DNA from: LDYB01 sp037442385
Lineage (GTDB): Bacteria; Armatimonadota; Fimbriimonadia; Fimbriimonadales; GBS-DC
DNA length: 12,251 nucleotides
Reading direction: 5' to 3'
Assembly: GCA_037442385.1 (NCBI GenBank)
Contig: JBBIQJ010000061.1
Coordinates: forward strand, 1 to 12,251
Each line of letters starts with the position of its first letter. Position 1 is the first letter of the stretch. The notes under the pieces are model-generated. The model worked only from the letters and a program-made list of their open reading frames with translations, did not search any database and was not told the origin of the DNA. This document shows positions 5,643 to 12,251 of the stretch, one piece after another. The translations under genes were made by a program, and so were the position numbers.

Positions 5643-6998
5643 CTATCGCCCGCGCCCCATGCGGAACCATTTGCCACGCTTCTGCATCGTTTGCTGATAC
5701 TTATTGAGCCGCTTTATGAGTTTGCGCATCTCCATGAGCTGGTTAATCAGCGCGGAGACCTCTTCTATTTTGGTGCCGCTGCCGCGGGCAATTCGCGCTT
5801 TGCGACTGTAGTTGATGATTTCGGGATGGCGGCGCTCTTGAGGGGTCATGGAAAGGATAATCGCCTCAGCGCGTTTGAGAGCGCGGTCGTCTATCGCCAT
5901 ATCGCCCATCTGCTGTTTAAGCTGATTGTAGCCGGGCAGGAGCTTCAGCAACTGCTCAAACGGCCCCATGCGCCGAATCTGTTGCATCTGCATCAGCATA
6001 TCTTCAAAGTCGAAGGACGCCTCGCGCAGTTTTTTCTCCATGCGCTTGGCTTCCTCTTCCTGCATGGTTTGCTCCACGCGCTCGATCAGCGAGAGCACAT
6101 CGCCCATGCCGAGGATACGGCTGGCGATTCGGTCGGGATAGAACGGTTCGAGCGCGTCGGTGCGTTCGCCGACGCCGATAAAGCGCACGGGTCTGCCCAT
6201 CACGGCTTTGAGCGAGAGCGCTGCGCCGCCGCGAGCGTCGCCGTCCATCTTGGTGAGGATGATTCCTGTCAACTCCAGTCGCTCGTTGAACGCCTGCGCC
6301 ACATTGATGGCTTCCTGACCTGTGGTGGCATCCACAACCAGCAGAATCTCGTGGGGCTGAAGCGCCTCGCGCATCTGTTGCAGCTCCTGCATCAGCGGCG
6401 CATCAATTTGCAGGCGTCCTGCGGTGTCCAGAATCAGCACATCGTAGCCGTTTGCGCGGGCATAGGCGTGGGCAGAGCGGGCAACCCCCACCGGGTCGTG
6501 GGCGCCCGCTTTTTCTGGGGTGTGGACATAAACGCCCACCTGCTCGCCCAGCACTTCCAGCTGTTTAATGGCGGCGGGGCGCTGGAGGTCGCATGCCGCC
6601 ATCATCGGCTTGCGTCCCTGCGAGCGCGCCCAGCGTGCTAACTTCGCGCAGGTGGTGGTCTTGCCCGAACCCTGCAAGCCACAGAGCATGAACACCGTGG
6701 GCGGCGACGACGCCCAGCGAATCGGTTCCGCTTCGCCCCCCAGCAACGCAATCAGCTCGTCGCGCACGATGCGCACCACATGCTGGTCTGGCGTGAGGCT
6801 CTTCAGCACCTCGTCGCCGACCGCTTTCTCGCGCACGCGCGCGATAAACTCTTTCACCACCCGAAAGTTGACATCCGCCTCCAGCAGCGCGAGACGAATC
6901 TCACGAAGCACCTCATCTACGGTCTTCTCGTCTAAGCGCCCCTTCCCCCGAATGCGGCTAAAAATGCCCTGCAGTTTATCCGTCAGGCTCTCAAACAT
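5643..6998 (-). CDS. ffh: Ffh, signal recognition particle GTPase
   Basis: Protein component of the signal recognition particle; with 4.5S/6S RNA it binds signal sequences of nascent membrane proteins and delivers ribosomes to FtsY. 451 residues, standard length. The N domain is about 1-90. The G domain has P-loop GLQGSGKTT (107-115), DTAGR (191-195) and TKMDGDARGG (249-258). The methionine-rich M domain (about 300-440) carries MGDVLSLIE, MLMQMQQIRRMG, and the RNA-binding SGTKIEEVSALINQ. ATG 6998 (MFESL) gives the normal N-terminus; the frame is open back to 7100 but that part runs over icd. There is no clear ribosome binding site, and a -10 box sits only 8 nt before the ATG, suggesting a leaderless message. 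Divergent from icd. Confidence 0.97.
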   Translation of the reverse strand: MFESLTDKLQGIFSRIRGKGRLDEKTVDEVLREIRLALLEADVNFRVVKEFIARVREKAVGDEVLKSLTPDQHVVRIVRDELIALLGGEAEPIRWASSPPTVFMLCGLQGSGKTTTCAKLARWARSQGRKPMMAACDLQRPAAIKQLEVLGEQVGVYVHTPEKAGAHDPVGVARSAHAYARANGYDVLILDTAGRLQIDAPLMQELQQMREALQPHEILLVVDATTGQEAINVAQAFNERLELTGIILTKMDGDARGGAALSLKAVMGRPVRFIGVGERTDALEPFYPDRIASRILGMGDVLSLIERVEQTMQEEEAKRMEKKLREASFDFEDMLMQMQQIRRMGPFEQLLKLLPGYNQLKQQMGDMAIDDRALKRAEAIILSMTPQERRHPEIINYSRKARIARGSGTKIEEVSALINQLMEMRKLIKRLNKYQQTMQKRGKWFRMGRGR

Positions 6999-7006
6999 AC
7001 CGCCAC

Positions 7007-7031
7007 AGTATACCCCATCAGCGGGTATACT
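7007..7031. promoter_or_regulatory. Overlapping divergent promoters of ffh and icd in a perfect inverted repeat
   Basis: AGTATACCC (7007-7015) and GGGTATACT (7023-7031) form a perfect 9 bp inverted repeat with a 7 nt spacer. Each arm contains TATACT reading outward: 7012-7007 on the minus strand toward ffh, and 7026-7031 on the plus strand toward icd. The -35 region of each promoter would fall on or beyond the other's -10 box. Neither -35 region resembles TTGACA. RNA polymerase probably cannot occupy both at once; a regulator could also bind the palindrome. Confidence 0.65.
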
Positions 7032-7056
7032 TTCGGAGGAATGGAGGATACGAACA

Positions 7057-8520
7057 ATGGCGTACATCACGGAAAGCGGTAAGAAATTGATTACAGTCAT
7101 CCCGGGCGACGGGATTGGTCCAGAGTGTATTCACTCGGCGTTACGAATTCTGGAAGCGGTAGGCGCGCCACTGGAGTGGGAAGTGCGTGAGGCAGGCGCC
7201 AGCGTCTTTAAAAAAGGTATTGAGTCAGGAGTCCCGCAGGAGACCATCGAGTCGGTTCGCAAGACACGCGTGGTGCTGAAAGGTCCGCTGGAGACCCCTG
7301 TGGGCTACGGTGAGAAGAGCGCGAATGTAACCCTGCGCAAGCTGTTTGAGACCTACGCGAATGTGCGCCCCGTGCGCGAGTTCCCCAATGTGCCCACGCC
7401 CTACAGCGGACGTGGGATTGACCTCGTGGTGGTGCGCGAGAATGTGGAAGACCTCTACGCAGGGATTGAATATATGCAGACCCCCGGCGTGGCACAGTCG
7501 CTTAAACTGATTTCGCGCAAGGGCTGCGAGAAGATTGTGCGCTTCGCCTTTGAGCTGGCGCGCGCTGAGGGACGCAAAAAAGTCCACTGCGCCACCAAAG
7601 CCAACATCATGAAGTTCGCCGAAGGGATGCTCAAGCGCACTTTCGAAGAGATTGCTCCCGAATATCCCGACATCGAGGCGAACCACATCATCATCGACAA
7701 CTGCGCCCACCAGCTGGTCAAGCGCCCCGAACAGTTCGAGGTGATTGTTACCACCAACATGAATGGCGACATTATCAGCGACCTGACCTCCGCGCTGGTG
7801 GGCGGACTGGGTTTCGCGCCGTCGGCGAATATCGGGAACGAGGTCGCCATTTTCGAGGCGGTGCATGGCTCCGCGCCGAAATACGCGGGCAAGAATGTGA
7901 TCAACCCCACCGCGGTGATTCTCTCGGCAGTGATGATGTTGCGTTATCTCGAAGAGTTCGAGGCGGCTGCCACGATTGAGAACGCGATTCTCTACACGCT
8001 GGAAGAGGGCAAAGTGCGCACGGGCGATGTGGTAGGCTACGACAAGGGCAGCTCCACCACCGAATACACCGACGCGATTATCGCGAATCTGGGCAAGAAG
8101 CCCAGCACAGCGTTCGTGCGGGAGTATCGCCCAATTCGGCTGCCGCAAGTGCCTGCTGACCCCGTGCGGGTGCGCCCCATCTCGCGGCGTGTGGTGGGCG
8201 TCGATGTGTTTGTGGAGACTGATCTGATGCCCGAACCGCTGGGCAAAGCCCTGGAGGCACTGGTGGAAGAGTCGCCCTTCTACCTGAAGATGATTTCCAA
8301 TCGCGGCACGAAGGTCTACCCGCCTACAGGCGCGATTACTGATGTGGTGGACCAATACCGATGCCGTTTCATGCTCCGCGATGCGCAGGGCGATGCAACC
8401 GACGCCCAGATTCTCGACCTGGTGCAGCGGGTGGCATCGCGATTCCGCTGGATGCATCTGGAGAAACTGCAGGAGTTCGACGGCGCCCAGGGCTTCACTA
8501 AAGCGCAGGGCGAGGACTGA
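7057..8520 (+). CDS. icd: Isocitrate dehydrogenase, NADP-type, with Thermus-like C-terminal domain
   Basis: Oxidative decarboxylation of isocitrate to 2-oxoglutarate in the TCA cycle. 487 residues, longer than the roughly 415 of E. coli but like the Thermus thermophilus enzyme. Visible features: VIPGDGIGPE (14-23), substrate-binding GEKSANVTLRK (85-95), RENVEDLYAGIE (127-138), Mg2+ ligands in NGDIISDL (Asp238, Asp242), and HGSAPKYAGKNVINPTA (270-286). Lys275-Tyr276 match the NADP-selecting Lys-Tyr of E. coli ICDH. After about residue 345 an extra domain of some 140 residues includes RVVGVDVFVET and FRWMHLEKLQEFDG. ATG 7057 has GGAGG at 7043-7047, 9 nt upstream; the open frame back to 6568 runs over ffh and is not coding. 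A hairpin terminator follows. Confidence 0.95.
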   Translation: MAYITESGKKLITVIPGDGIGPECIHSALRILEAVGAPLEWEVREAGASVFKKGIESGVPQETIESVRKTRVVLKGPLETPVGYGEKSANVTLRKLFETYANVRPVREFPNVPTPYSGRGIDLVVVRENVEDLYAGIEYMQTPGVAQSLKLISRKGCEKIVRFAFELARAEGRKKVHCATKANIMKFAEGMLKRTFEEIAPEYPDIEANHIIIDNCAHQLVKRPEQFEVIVTTNMNGDIISDLTSALVGGLGFAPSANIGNEVAIFEAVHGSAPKYAGKNVINPTAVILSAVMMLRYLEEFEAAATIENAILYTLEEGKVRTGDVVGYDKGSSTTEYTDAIIANLGKKPSTAFVREYRPIRLPQVPADPVRVRPISRRVVGVDVFVETDLMPEPLGKALEALVEESPFYLKMISNRGTKVYPPTGAITDVVDQYRCRFMLRDAQGDATDAQILDLVQRVASRFRWMHLEKLQEFDGAQGFTKAQGED

Positions 8521-8550
8521 GGCAGAGCCGTCTCAAGCGATTGTTTGAAC

Positions 8551-8584
8551 ACCCCCTGCGGGCAAACGCAGGGGGTAAGTTTTT
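8551..8584 (+). terminator. Rho-independent terminator of icd
   Basis: ACCCCCTGCG (8551-8560) pairs perfectly with CGCAGGGGGT (8567-8576) around a six-base loop, followed by AAG and a TTTTT run at 8580-8584. It lies about 30 nt after the icd stop and 10 nt beyond the stop of convergent pyrE. On the minus strand the hairpin lacks a good T-run, so it probably works mainly for icd, though it could protect the 3' end of the pyrE message. Confidence 0.85.
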
Positions 8585-8586
8585 AT

Positions 8587-9141
8587 CTAACGACTCCCAC
8601 GCTTTTGAAGGGGAATCCCCTGCTGACAGAGGGGACATTCGGCAGGGTCATAGGTCTGAGCGGGCATGCGGAGCGCCGAGGCGAGGGGCAAACCGAATTC
8701 TGGGGGCGTTTCAGAGCGGTCTATCAGCACGCCGATGGCCACAGGACGCGCCCGCACCTGCTCCAGCAAGGTCAACACTTCGCGCAGGGAGGTGCCCGTG
8801 GTCAACACATCATCCACCACCAGCACGGGTGCGCCCAGAGCCAGCAGATAGCCCCTCCGAAACGCGCGCCCCTCCCCCTCGCGCTCTGCATACAGCGCCG
8901 GCACGCCCAGCTGTCGCGCCGCTTCGTAGGCAACCAGCACACCCCCCAGCGTTGGACCGACCACCGCCGCGACTTCGATAGCGCCCAAACGCGCCAGCAT
9001 CTGCGCGACTGCCTGACCTAAAAGCGCAGGACGCTCCAGCAGGCGAAATTTCTCGAAATAGAGCGCGCTGTGCCTACCCGAGGTGAGCAAAAAGTGCCCT
9101 TGCAACACCGCCCCGATGGCTTCTAAGTCGCTCAGAGTCAT
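8587..9141 (-). CDS. pyrE: Orotate phosphoribosyltransferase (PyrE)
   Basis: Joins orotate to PRPP to form orotidine 5'-phosphate in pyrimidine synthesis. 184 residues. The PRPP-binding motif VLVVDDVLTTGTS is at 106-118, preceded by AAVVGPTLGGVLVAYEAA, and the N-terminus has GHFLLTSGRHSALYFEK. The C-terminus ECPLCQQGIPLQKRGSR carries a Cys169/Cys172 pair as in Thermus-like PyrE, perhaps structural. ATG 9141 has AAGGAG 7 nt upstream. The gene starts 12 nt after the CoA-binding protein gene and is last of a three-gene operon. No other pyrimidine gene is in the window. Confidence 0.93.
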   Translation of the reverse strand: MTLSDLEAIGAVLQGHFLLTSGRHSALYFEKFRLLERPALLGQAVAQMLARLGAIEVAAVVGPTLGGVLVAYEAARQLGVPALYAEREGEGRAFRRGYLLALGAPVLVVDDVLTTGTSLREVLTLLEQVRARPVAIGVLIDRSETPPEFGLPLASALRMPAQTYDPAECPLCQQGIPLQKRGSR

Positions 9142-9153
9142 CGCACTGCTCCT

Positions 9154-9684
9154 TCAAAACATCCGTCGCATGCGTCGCGCGGAAATAATCTCGGTGTTCA
9201 TGCCCATCCAGTGGAGCCCACCCCCGAACCGCCCGTGTTCCATCTTGATACACCGATCCATCACCACGATGAGCCCTGCCTTTTCTGCCAGCGCCGCCGC
9301 CTCAAGGTTCACAATTCGCAGCTGGAACCAGACGCACCACGCGCCCTTCCGAATTGCCTGCTCCACGATACTCACCGCTTCCCGCGCCGGGCGGAAGACC
9401 TCCACCACATCAATCGGGTCGGGGATACTGAGCAGGTCGGGGTAGCAGCGTTCGCCCAGAATCTCGGTCGCGGTGGGGTTGACGGGGATAATCCGATAAC
9501 CCTCGTATTGCAGGTAGGCGCCCACCATATTGCTCGCCTTATATCGGTCGGAAGAGAGGCCCACCATCGCTATTGTGCGCGCCCGACGCAGCACTTCACG
9601 GATGGTGTCCGGGTCCTGATACTTTGCCCGCAGTTCGGGCGGCAGCACCGAGTTGAGCGTAATCTCACATGCCAGCGGTTCCAT
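9154..9684 (-). CDS. CoA-binding domain protein (YccU/YneT family)
   Basis: Rossmann-fold protein of the CoA_binding_2 family, related to the nucleotide-binding domain of succinyl-CoA synthetase alpha. The cellular role is not established. 176 residues: a short N-terminal segment, then TIAMVGLSSDRYKASNMV (glycine-rich turn of the fold, around 37-54), GYRIIPVNPT, IDVVEVFRP, and KAGLIVVMDRCIKMEHGRF, where the conserved Asp-Arg-Cys-x-Lys stretch is typical. ATG 9684 has AAGGAG in the end of the upstream sulfhydrylase gene, 8 nt away; the two genes are 2 nt apart, so they are co-translated. Placement between a sulfhydrylase and pyrE gives no clear functional hint. Confidence 0.88.
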   Translation of the reverse strand: MEPLACEITLNSVLPPELRAKYQDPDTIREVLRRARTIAMVGLSSDRYKASNMVGAYLQYEGYRIIPVNPTATEILGERCYPDLLSIPDPIDVVEVFRPAREAVSIVEQAIRKGAWCVWFQLRIVNLEAAALAEKAGLIVVMDRCIKMEHGRFGGGLHWMGMNTEIISARRMRRMF

Positions 9685-9686
9685 CG

Positions 9687-10991
9687 TTACTTCTCCTTCT
9701 CGATCGCCCAGAGTGCCTGATCTAAGTCCCACAGCAGGTCGTCCAGCGTTTCCAGCCCGATAGAGAGCCGAATCATTTCGGGCGCGATTCCTGCCTGGCG
9801 CAACTCCTCATCAGAGAGCTGCTGATGGGTTGTGGACGCAGGGTGAATCACGAGGCTCCGCACATCACCCACATTCGCCAGATGCGAGAAAATCTGCAGG
9901 TTCTGGATGAACCGTTTGCCTGCTTCGCGGGGGTCCATGCCGTTTGCCTTAATCCCGAACGAGAAGACCGCCCCCGGACCTTTGGGCAGATACTTTTTCG
10001 CAAGCTCGTGGTCTGGGTGATCGGGCAAACCCGCATAAGCCACCCATGCCACTTTCGGATGCTCTTTCAAAAACTGCGCTACGCCCAGCGCGTTCTGCAC
10101 ATGGCGCTCCATGCGCACCGAGAGCGTCTCGATGCCCTGCAAAATCAGAAACGCATTAAAAGGCGACATACACGCGCCGACATCGCGCAGGGCTTCCGCG
10201 CGCACCTTCATCAGGAACCCGTAGTGCCCGAAGGTCTCATAAAACTTGAGGTTATGATAGGCGAGCGAGGGGTCTGCAATTGTGGGGTAGTGGCTGTAGT
10301 CAAACTTGCCTGACTCTACGATAATGCCCCCGATGGAGGTGCCGTGCCCCCCCAGAAACTTGGTTGCTGAGTGAAGCACAATCGTAGCGCCCCACTCAAT
10401 CGGGCGACAGAGGTAGGGCGTGGCGAAGGTGTTATCCACAATCAGGGGGATTCGGTGGGCGTTTGCCAGTTCAGCAAGCCGCTCGATATCCAGAATACTG
10501 CCGCTGGGATTGCCAATCGTTTCGCCATAGAGGGCGCGCGTTTTGGGAGTGATGGCACGCTCCCACGCCGAAAAATCGCGCGGATCCACCCAGTGAACCT
10601 TAATCCCCAGTTTTTTGAAGGTGTGAACGAATTGCGTTACGGTGCCGCCGTAGAGGTGGCTGGAGGCGACAATCTCGTCGCCTGGCTCCAGCAAGGTGAT
10701 AAAGGTCAGGAACTGAGCAGCCATGCCGCTGGCAGTGGCGACCGCGCCCGTGCCCCCTTCTAACGACGCCACCCGTTCCTCCAGCACGGCGTTTGTGGGG
10801 TTATTGATGCGCGTGTAGATATTGCCGTACTGCTTCAGCTCAAACAGTTGCGCGGCGTAGTTGGGGTCGTAAAACACATACGAGGTGGTCTGATAAATCG
10901 GCACCGCACGGGAGCCTGTGTAAGGGTCAGGCACATGTCCCGCGTGGAGCATGCGCGTTTCAAAACCGAACTGCCGGCGCTTCGGTGTCAT
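9687..10991 (-). CDS. metY: O-acetylhomoserine sulfhydrylase (PLP-dependent, MetY-type)
   Basis: Converts O-acetylhomoserine and sulfide to homocysteine for methionine synthesis. 434 residues, usual for MetY and longer than the roughly 380-400 of MetB/MetC, with which it shares the Cys/Met metabolism PLP fold. Features: GFETRMLHAG, GSRAVPIYQTTSYVF, RINNPTNAVLEERVASLEGG, ATASGMAAQ, NPSGSILDI, IVDNTFATPYLCRPIEWGA, and the PLP lysine Lys211 in HSATKFLGGHGTSIGG. The C-terminal SLVIHPASTTHQQLSDEE and IRLSIGLETLDDLLWDLDQAL are also standard. ATG 10991 (MTPKRRQFGFE) gives the normal N-terminus. No ribosome binding site precedes it, and a TATACT box sits 10 nt before the ATG, suggesting a leaderless message. 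First gene of an operon with the CoA-binding protein and pyrE. Confidence 0.94.
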   Translation of the reverse strand: MTPKRRQFGFETRMLHAGHVPDPYTGSRAVPIYQTTSYVFYDPNYAAQLFELKQYGNIYTRINNPTNAVLEERVASLEGGTGAVATASGMAAQFLTFITLLEPGDEIVASSHLYGGTVTQFVHTFKKLGIKVHWVDPRDFSAWERAITPKTRALYGETIGNPSGSILDIERLAELANAHRIPLIVDNTFATPYLCRPIEWGATIVLHSATKFLGGHGTSIGGIIVESGKFDYSHYPTIADPSLAYHNLKFYETFGHYGFLMKVRAEALRDVGACMSPFNAFLILQGIETLSVRMERHVQNALGVAQFLKEHPKVAWVAYAGLPDHPDHELAKKYLPKGPGAVFSFGIKANGMDPREAGKRFIQNLQIFSHLANVGDVRSLVIHPASTTHQQLSDEELRQAGIAPEMIRLSIGLETLDDLLWDLDQALWAIEKEK

Positions 10992-11001
10992 GGGTGGGTA
11001 G

Positions 11002-11007
11002 AGTATA
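11002..11007 (-). promoter_or_regulatory. -10 box of the metY operon promoter
   Basis: On the minus strand GGTATACT ends 10 nt before the metY ATG at 10991. No consensus -35 lies 16-18 nt upstream (CGGAAA at the 17 nt position). The same GGTATACT core precedes ffh and icd, and TATACT is the cas -10 box, supporting it as a genuine promoter element. Start of transcription would fall at or within a few bases of the ATG. Confidence 0.6.
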
Positions 11008-11010
11008 CCT

Positions 11011-11380
11011 GATGGGATAGAGTCTTTCCGAGCCTCACCGCAAAGGTCGCAGGACGCTGGCACTTACGACAAAGTCCCAAACGCCACAACAATGACAACA
11101 AGGCGCGGGCGCTTGCGAGCCTCCATCGGTTCCACAAGGGGGTGGCTTGACTCCCTCGTGCGAAGACGATAGCCCAAACGGGTTATGTTGCTCTGTCGCA
11201 AAGAACGGGGGACCTGGTGAACAGCACACGGGAACCGCGTCCGCACGGGCGGGGTAGGGGCACGGTTCCCGAACCCGCGAGCCAAACAAGATGCAGGAAC
11301 CGCGTCCGTACGGGCATGGGGACCCCACGCGGCGAAATTAACCGTGGCACGAGGTGGAGTGCGAATCCTTGCGGCAGAAC
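11011..11380. other. Divergent intergenic region metY/sucC
   Basis: About 430 nt separates the divergent metY and sucC starts. It holds the metY -10 box at one end and the sucC promoter at the other, with repeat copy B (11230-11374) between. The stretch 11011-11225 has no convincing gene, tRNA or riboswitch that I recognise; the short open frames crossing it are repeat-derived and lack ribosome binding sites. Confidence 0.55.
11230..11374 (+). repeat. Dispersed modular repeat, copy B (upstream of sucC)
   Basis: Contains module 1 twice and module 2 once. The first module 1 (11230-11270) is bounded by a perfect inverted repeat, GGGAACCG and CGGTTCCC. The second begins at 11296 (AGGAACCGCGTCCGTACGGG) and leads directly into module 2 (11323-11374, CCCCACGCGGCGAAAT to AATCCTTGCG). 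Copy A near 5384-5490 has one of each. The repeat ends 22 nt before the sucC -10 box and has the same orientation relative to the downstream gene as copy A. Confidence 0.75.
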
Positions 11381-11402
11381 ACCCCGTAGGACGGGGTATA
11401 AT
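11381..11402 (+). promoter_or_regulatory. sucC promoter -10 box with adjoining inverted repeat
   Basis: TATAAT, a perfect -10 box, is at 11397-11402. Directly before it ACCCCGT-AGG-ACGGGGT (11381-11397) is a perfect 7 bp inverted repeat with a 3 nt centre, whose last T is the first base of the -10 box. The -35 position (about 11374-11379, GCAGAA) is not consensus. The palindrome could be an operator for a repressor or activator, or just a chance GC-rich spacer. Confidence 0.6.
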
Positions 11403-11423
11403 CTTGCCCACAGGAGTTCAGGG

Positions 11424-12251
11424 ATGAAACTGCACGAGTATCAGGCGAAACAGATTTTGCGCGATTTCGGCTTGCCCGTGCCCAGCGGCGAAGTCGCCAC
11501 CACACCCGAAGGTTCACAAGCGATTGCGGAACGGCTTGGCAAGCGCGTGGTGATTAAGGCGCAGGTGCATATGGGCGGGCGCGGCAAAGCAGGCGGAATC
11601 AAACTCGCGGACACCCCCGATGAAGCTTACGCCGTCGCAAAAGCGATTCTCGGCAAACGGCTCATCTCGCCCCAGAACCCACAGGGCATGGTCGCCGAAG
11701 CGGTGCTGGTGGAAGAAGCCATTGAAATTGAAAAGGAATACTATCTCGGCATCACCGTAGACCGCACGACTCAGCGGAATGTGCTGATGGTCAGCCAGCA
11801 GGGCGGGATGGATATTGAAGAGGTCGCGGCGACCCGCCCTGAGGCGATTGCCACGCTACCGATTGACCCCTTGCTCGGCTTGACGGACTATGGCATTCGC
11901 GAGGTGCTGTTCGGCGCGGGGTTCACGATGGAAGGCGTTAAAATGCTTGCGCCGATTCTGCAGGGGCTGTACCGTGCCTATCTGGCGTGCGATGCGAACC
12001 TTGCGGAGATTAACCCCTGCGCCGTGACTCGCGACGGGCGCGTCATCTGCGCCGACGCGAAAATGACCATTGACGAGAACGCCCTCTACCGTCAGAAGCG
12101 CCTTGCTCAGTATCACGAAGAGAGTATCGAAGACCCCATCGAGGCGGAGGCGCAGCGCCGCGGGCTGGCGTATGTGCGACTGGGCGGGGATATCGGCATT
12201 ATCGGCAATGGGGCGGGGCTGGTGATGTGTACCGTCGACGAGGTGGCGCGC
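11424..12251 (+). CDS. sucC: Succinyl-CoA synthetase (ADP/GDP-forming) beta subunit, 3' end cut by window edge
   Basis: Beta subunit of the TCA-cycle enzyme that converts succinyl-CoA to succinate with substrate-level phosphorylation. 276 codons are visible of the usual 380-390. The N-terminal ATP-grasp domain begins MKLHEYQAKQILRDFGLPVP and has KAQVHMGGRGKAGGIKLA around residues 45-62; VLVEEAIEIEKEYYLGITVDR and the metal-binding CDANLAEINPCAVT follow. The C-terminal CoA-ligase-like domain begins near the edge (YVRLGGDIGIIGNGAGLVM). ATG 11424 has AGGAG at 11412-11416, 7 nt upstream, and TATAAT about 20 nt upstream of the ATG. The alpha-subunit gene sucD would be expected beyond the right edge. 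Confidence 0.96.
   Translation, partial: MKLHEYQAKQILRDFGLPVPSGEVATTPEGSQAIAERLGKRVVIKAQVHMGGRGKAGGIKLADTPDEAYAVAKAILGKRLISPQNPQGMVAEAVLVEEAIEIEKEYYLGITVDRTTQRNVLMVSQQGGMDIEEVAATRPEAIATLPIDPLLGLTDYGIREVLFGAGFTMEGVKMLAPILQGLYRAYLACDANLAEINPCAVTRDGRVICADAKMTIDENALYRQKRLAQYHEESIEDPIEAEAQRRGLAYVRLGGDIGIIGNGAGLVMCTVDEVAR

Noticed and set aside
5547..6641. 364-codon plus-strand open frame opposite ffh
   Set aside because: Shadow of ffh, which has all its GTPase motifs; no ribosome binding site.
6568..7056. Upstream extension of the icd frame
   Set aside because: It lies over ffh in antisense; IDH homology begins at MAYITESGKK (7057), which has a good ribosome binding site and promoter.
7225..8457. 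410-codon open frame on the minus strand opposite icd
   Set aside because: It is the antisense shadow of a well-supported IDH gene in GC-rich DNA, lacks a ribosome binding site, and its residue pattern (many His, Gly, Arg) is typical of a shadow.
11035..11411. Short minus-strand open frames (97 and 115 codons) in the metY-sucC gap
   Set aside because: They cross the repeat, have no ribosome binding site, and their similarity to frames near 5338-5610 comes from the DNA repeat rather than a shared protein.

Overview
The window looks like a GC-rich (roughly 60 percent by eye) chromosomal segment of a probably thermophilic, deep-branching bacterium. The evidence is a Thermus-type isocitrate dehydrogenase with an extra C-terminal domain, a Thermus-like PyrE with a C-terminal CxxC tail, and a Thermus-like O-acetylhomoserine sulfhydrylase. 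Two genes also appear to have leaderless transcripts. Armatimonadota or a Deinococcus-Thermus/Chloroflexota relative would fit, but the sequence alone does not settle the phylum.

Left half (1-5330), all on the minus strand and read right to left: a compact type I-C CRISPR-Cas operon, cas5c - cas8c (large subunit) - cas11c (separate small subunit) - cas7c - cas4 - cas1 - cas2. It starts from its own near-consensus sigma-70 promoter, and every gene has a GGAGG-type ribosome binding site or an ATGA stop/start overlap. Cas2 runs off the left edge, and any CRISPR array probably lies beyond it. Two things stand out. The usual single cas8c gene is split into two reading frames exactly where other type I-C systems use an internal start to make the Cas11 small subunit. 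And cas3, normally first in such operons, is not present between the promoter and the neighbouring ffh. Cas5c also seems to lack the residues known to cut pre-crRNA in a studied homologue.

Middle (5640-8590): ffh (signal recognition particle GTPase, minus) and icd (NADP-type isocitrate dehydrogenase, plus) are divergent. They share a 58 bp gap holding a perfect inverted repeat whose two arms are the two -10 boxes. icd ends at a strong hairpin terminator, convergent with pyrE.

Right part (8587-12251): a minus-strand operon of O-acetylhomoserine sulfhydrylase, a CoA-binding-fold protein and pyrE. It is divergent from sucC (succinyl-CoA synthetase beta, plus, cut by the right edge), whose -10 box abuts a perfect 7 bp inverted repeat.

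A dispersed, modular, palindrome-containing DNA repeat occurs twice, at 5384-5490 and 11230-11374. Each copy lies just upstream of a promoter (cas5c, sucC) and in the same orientation relative to the downstream gene.
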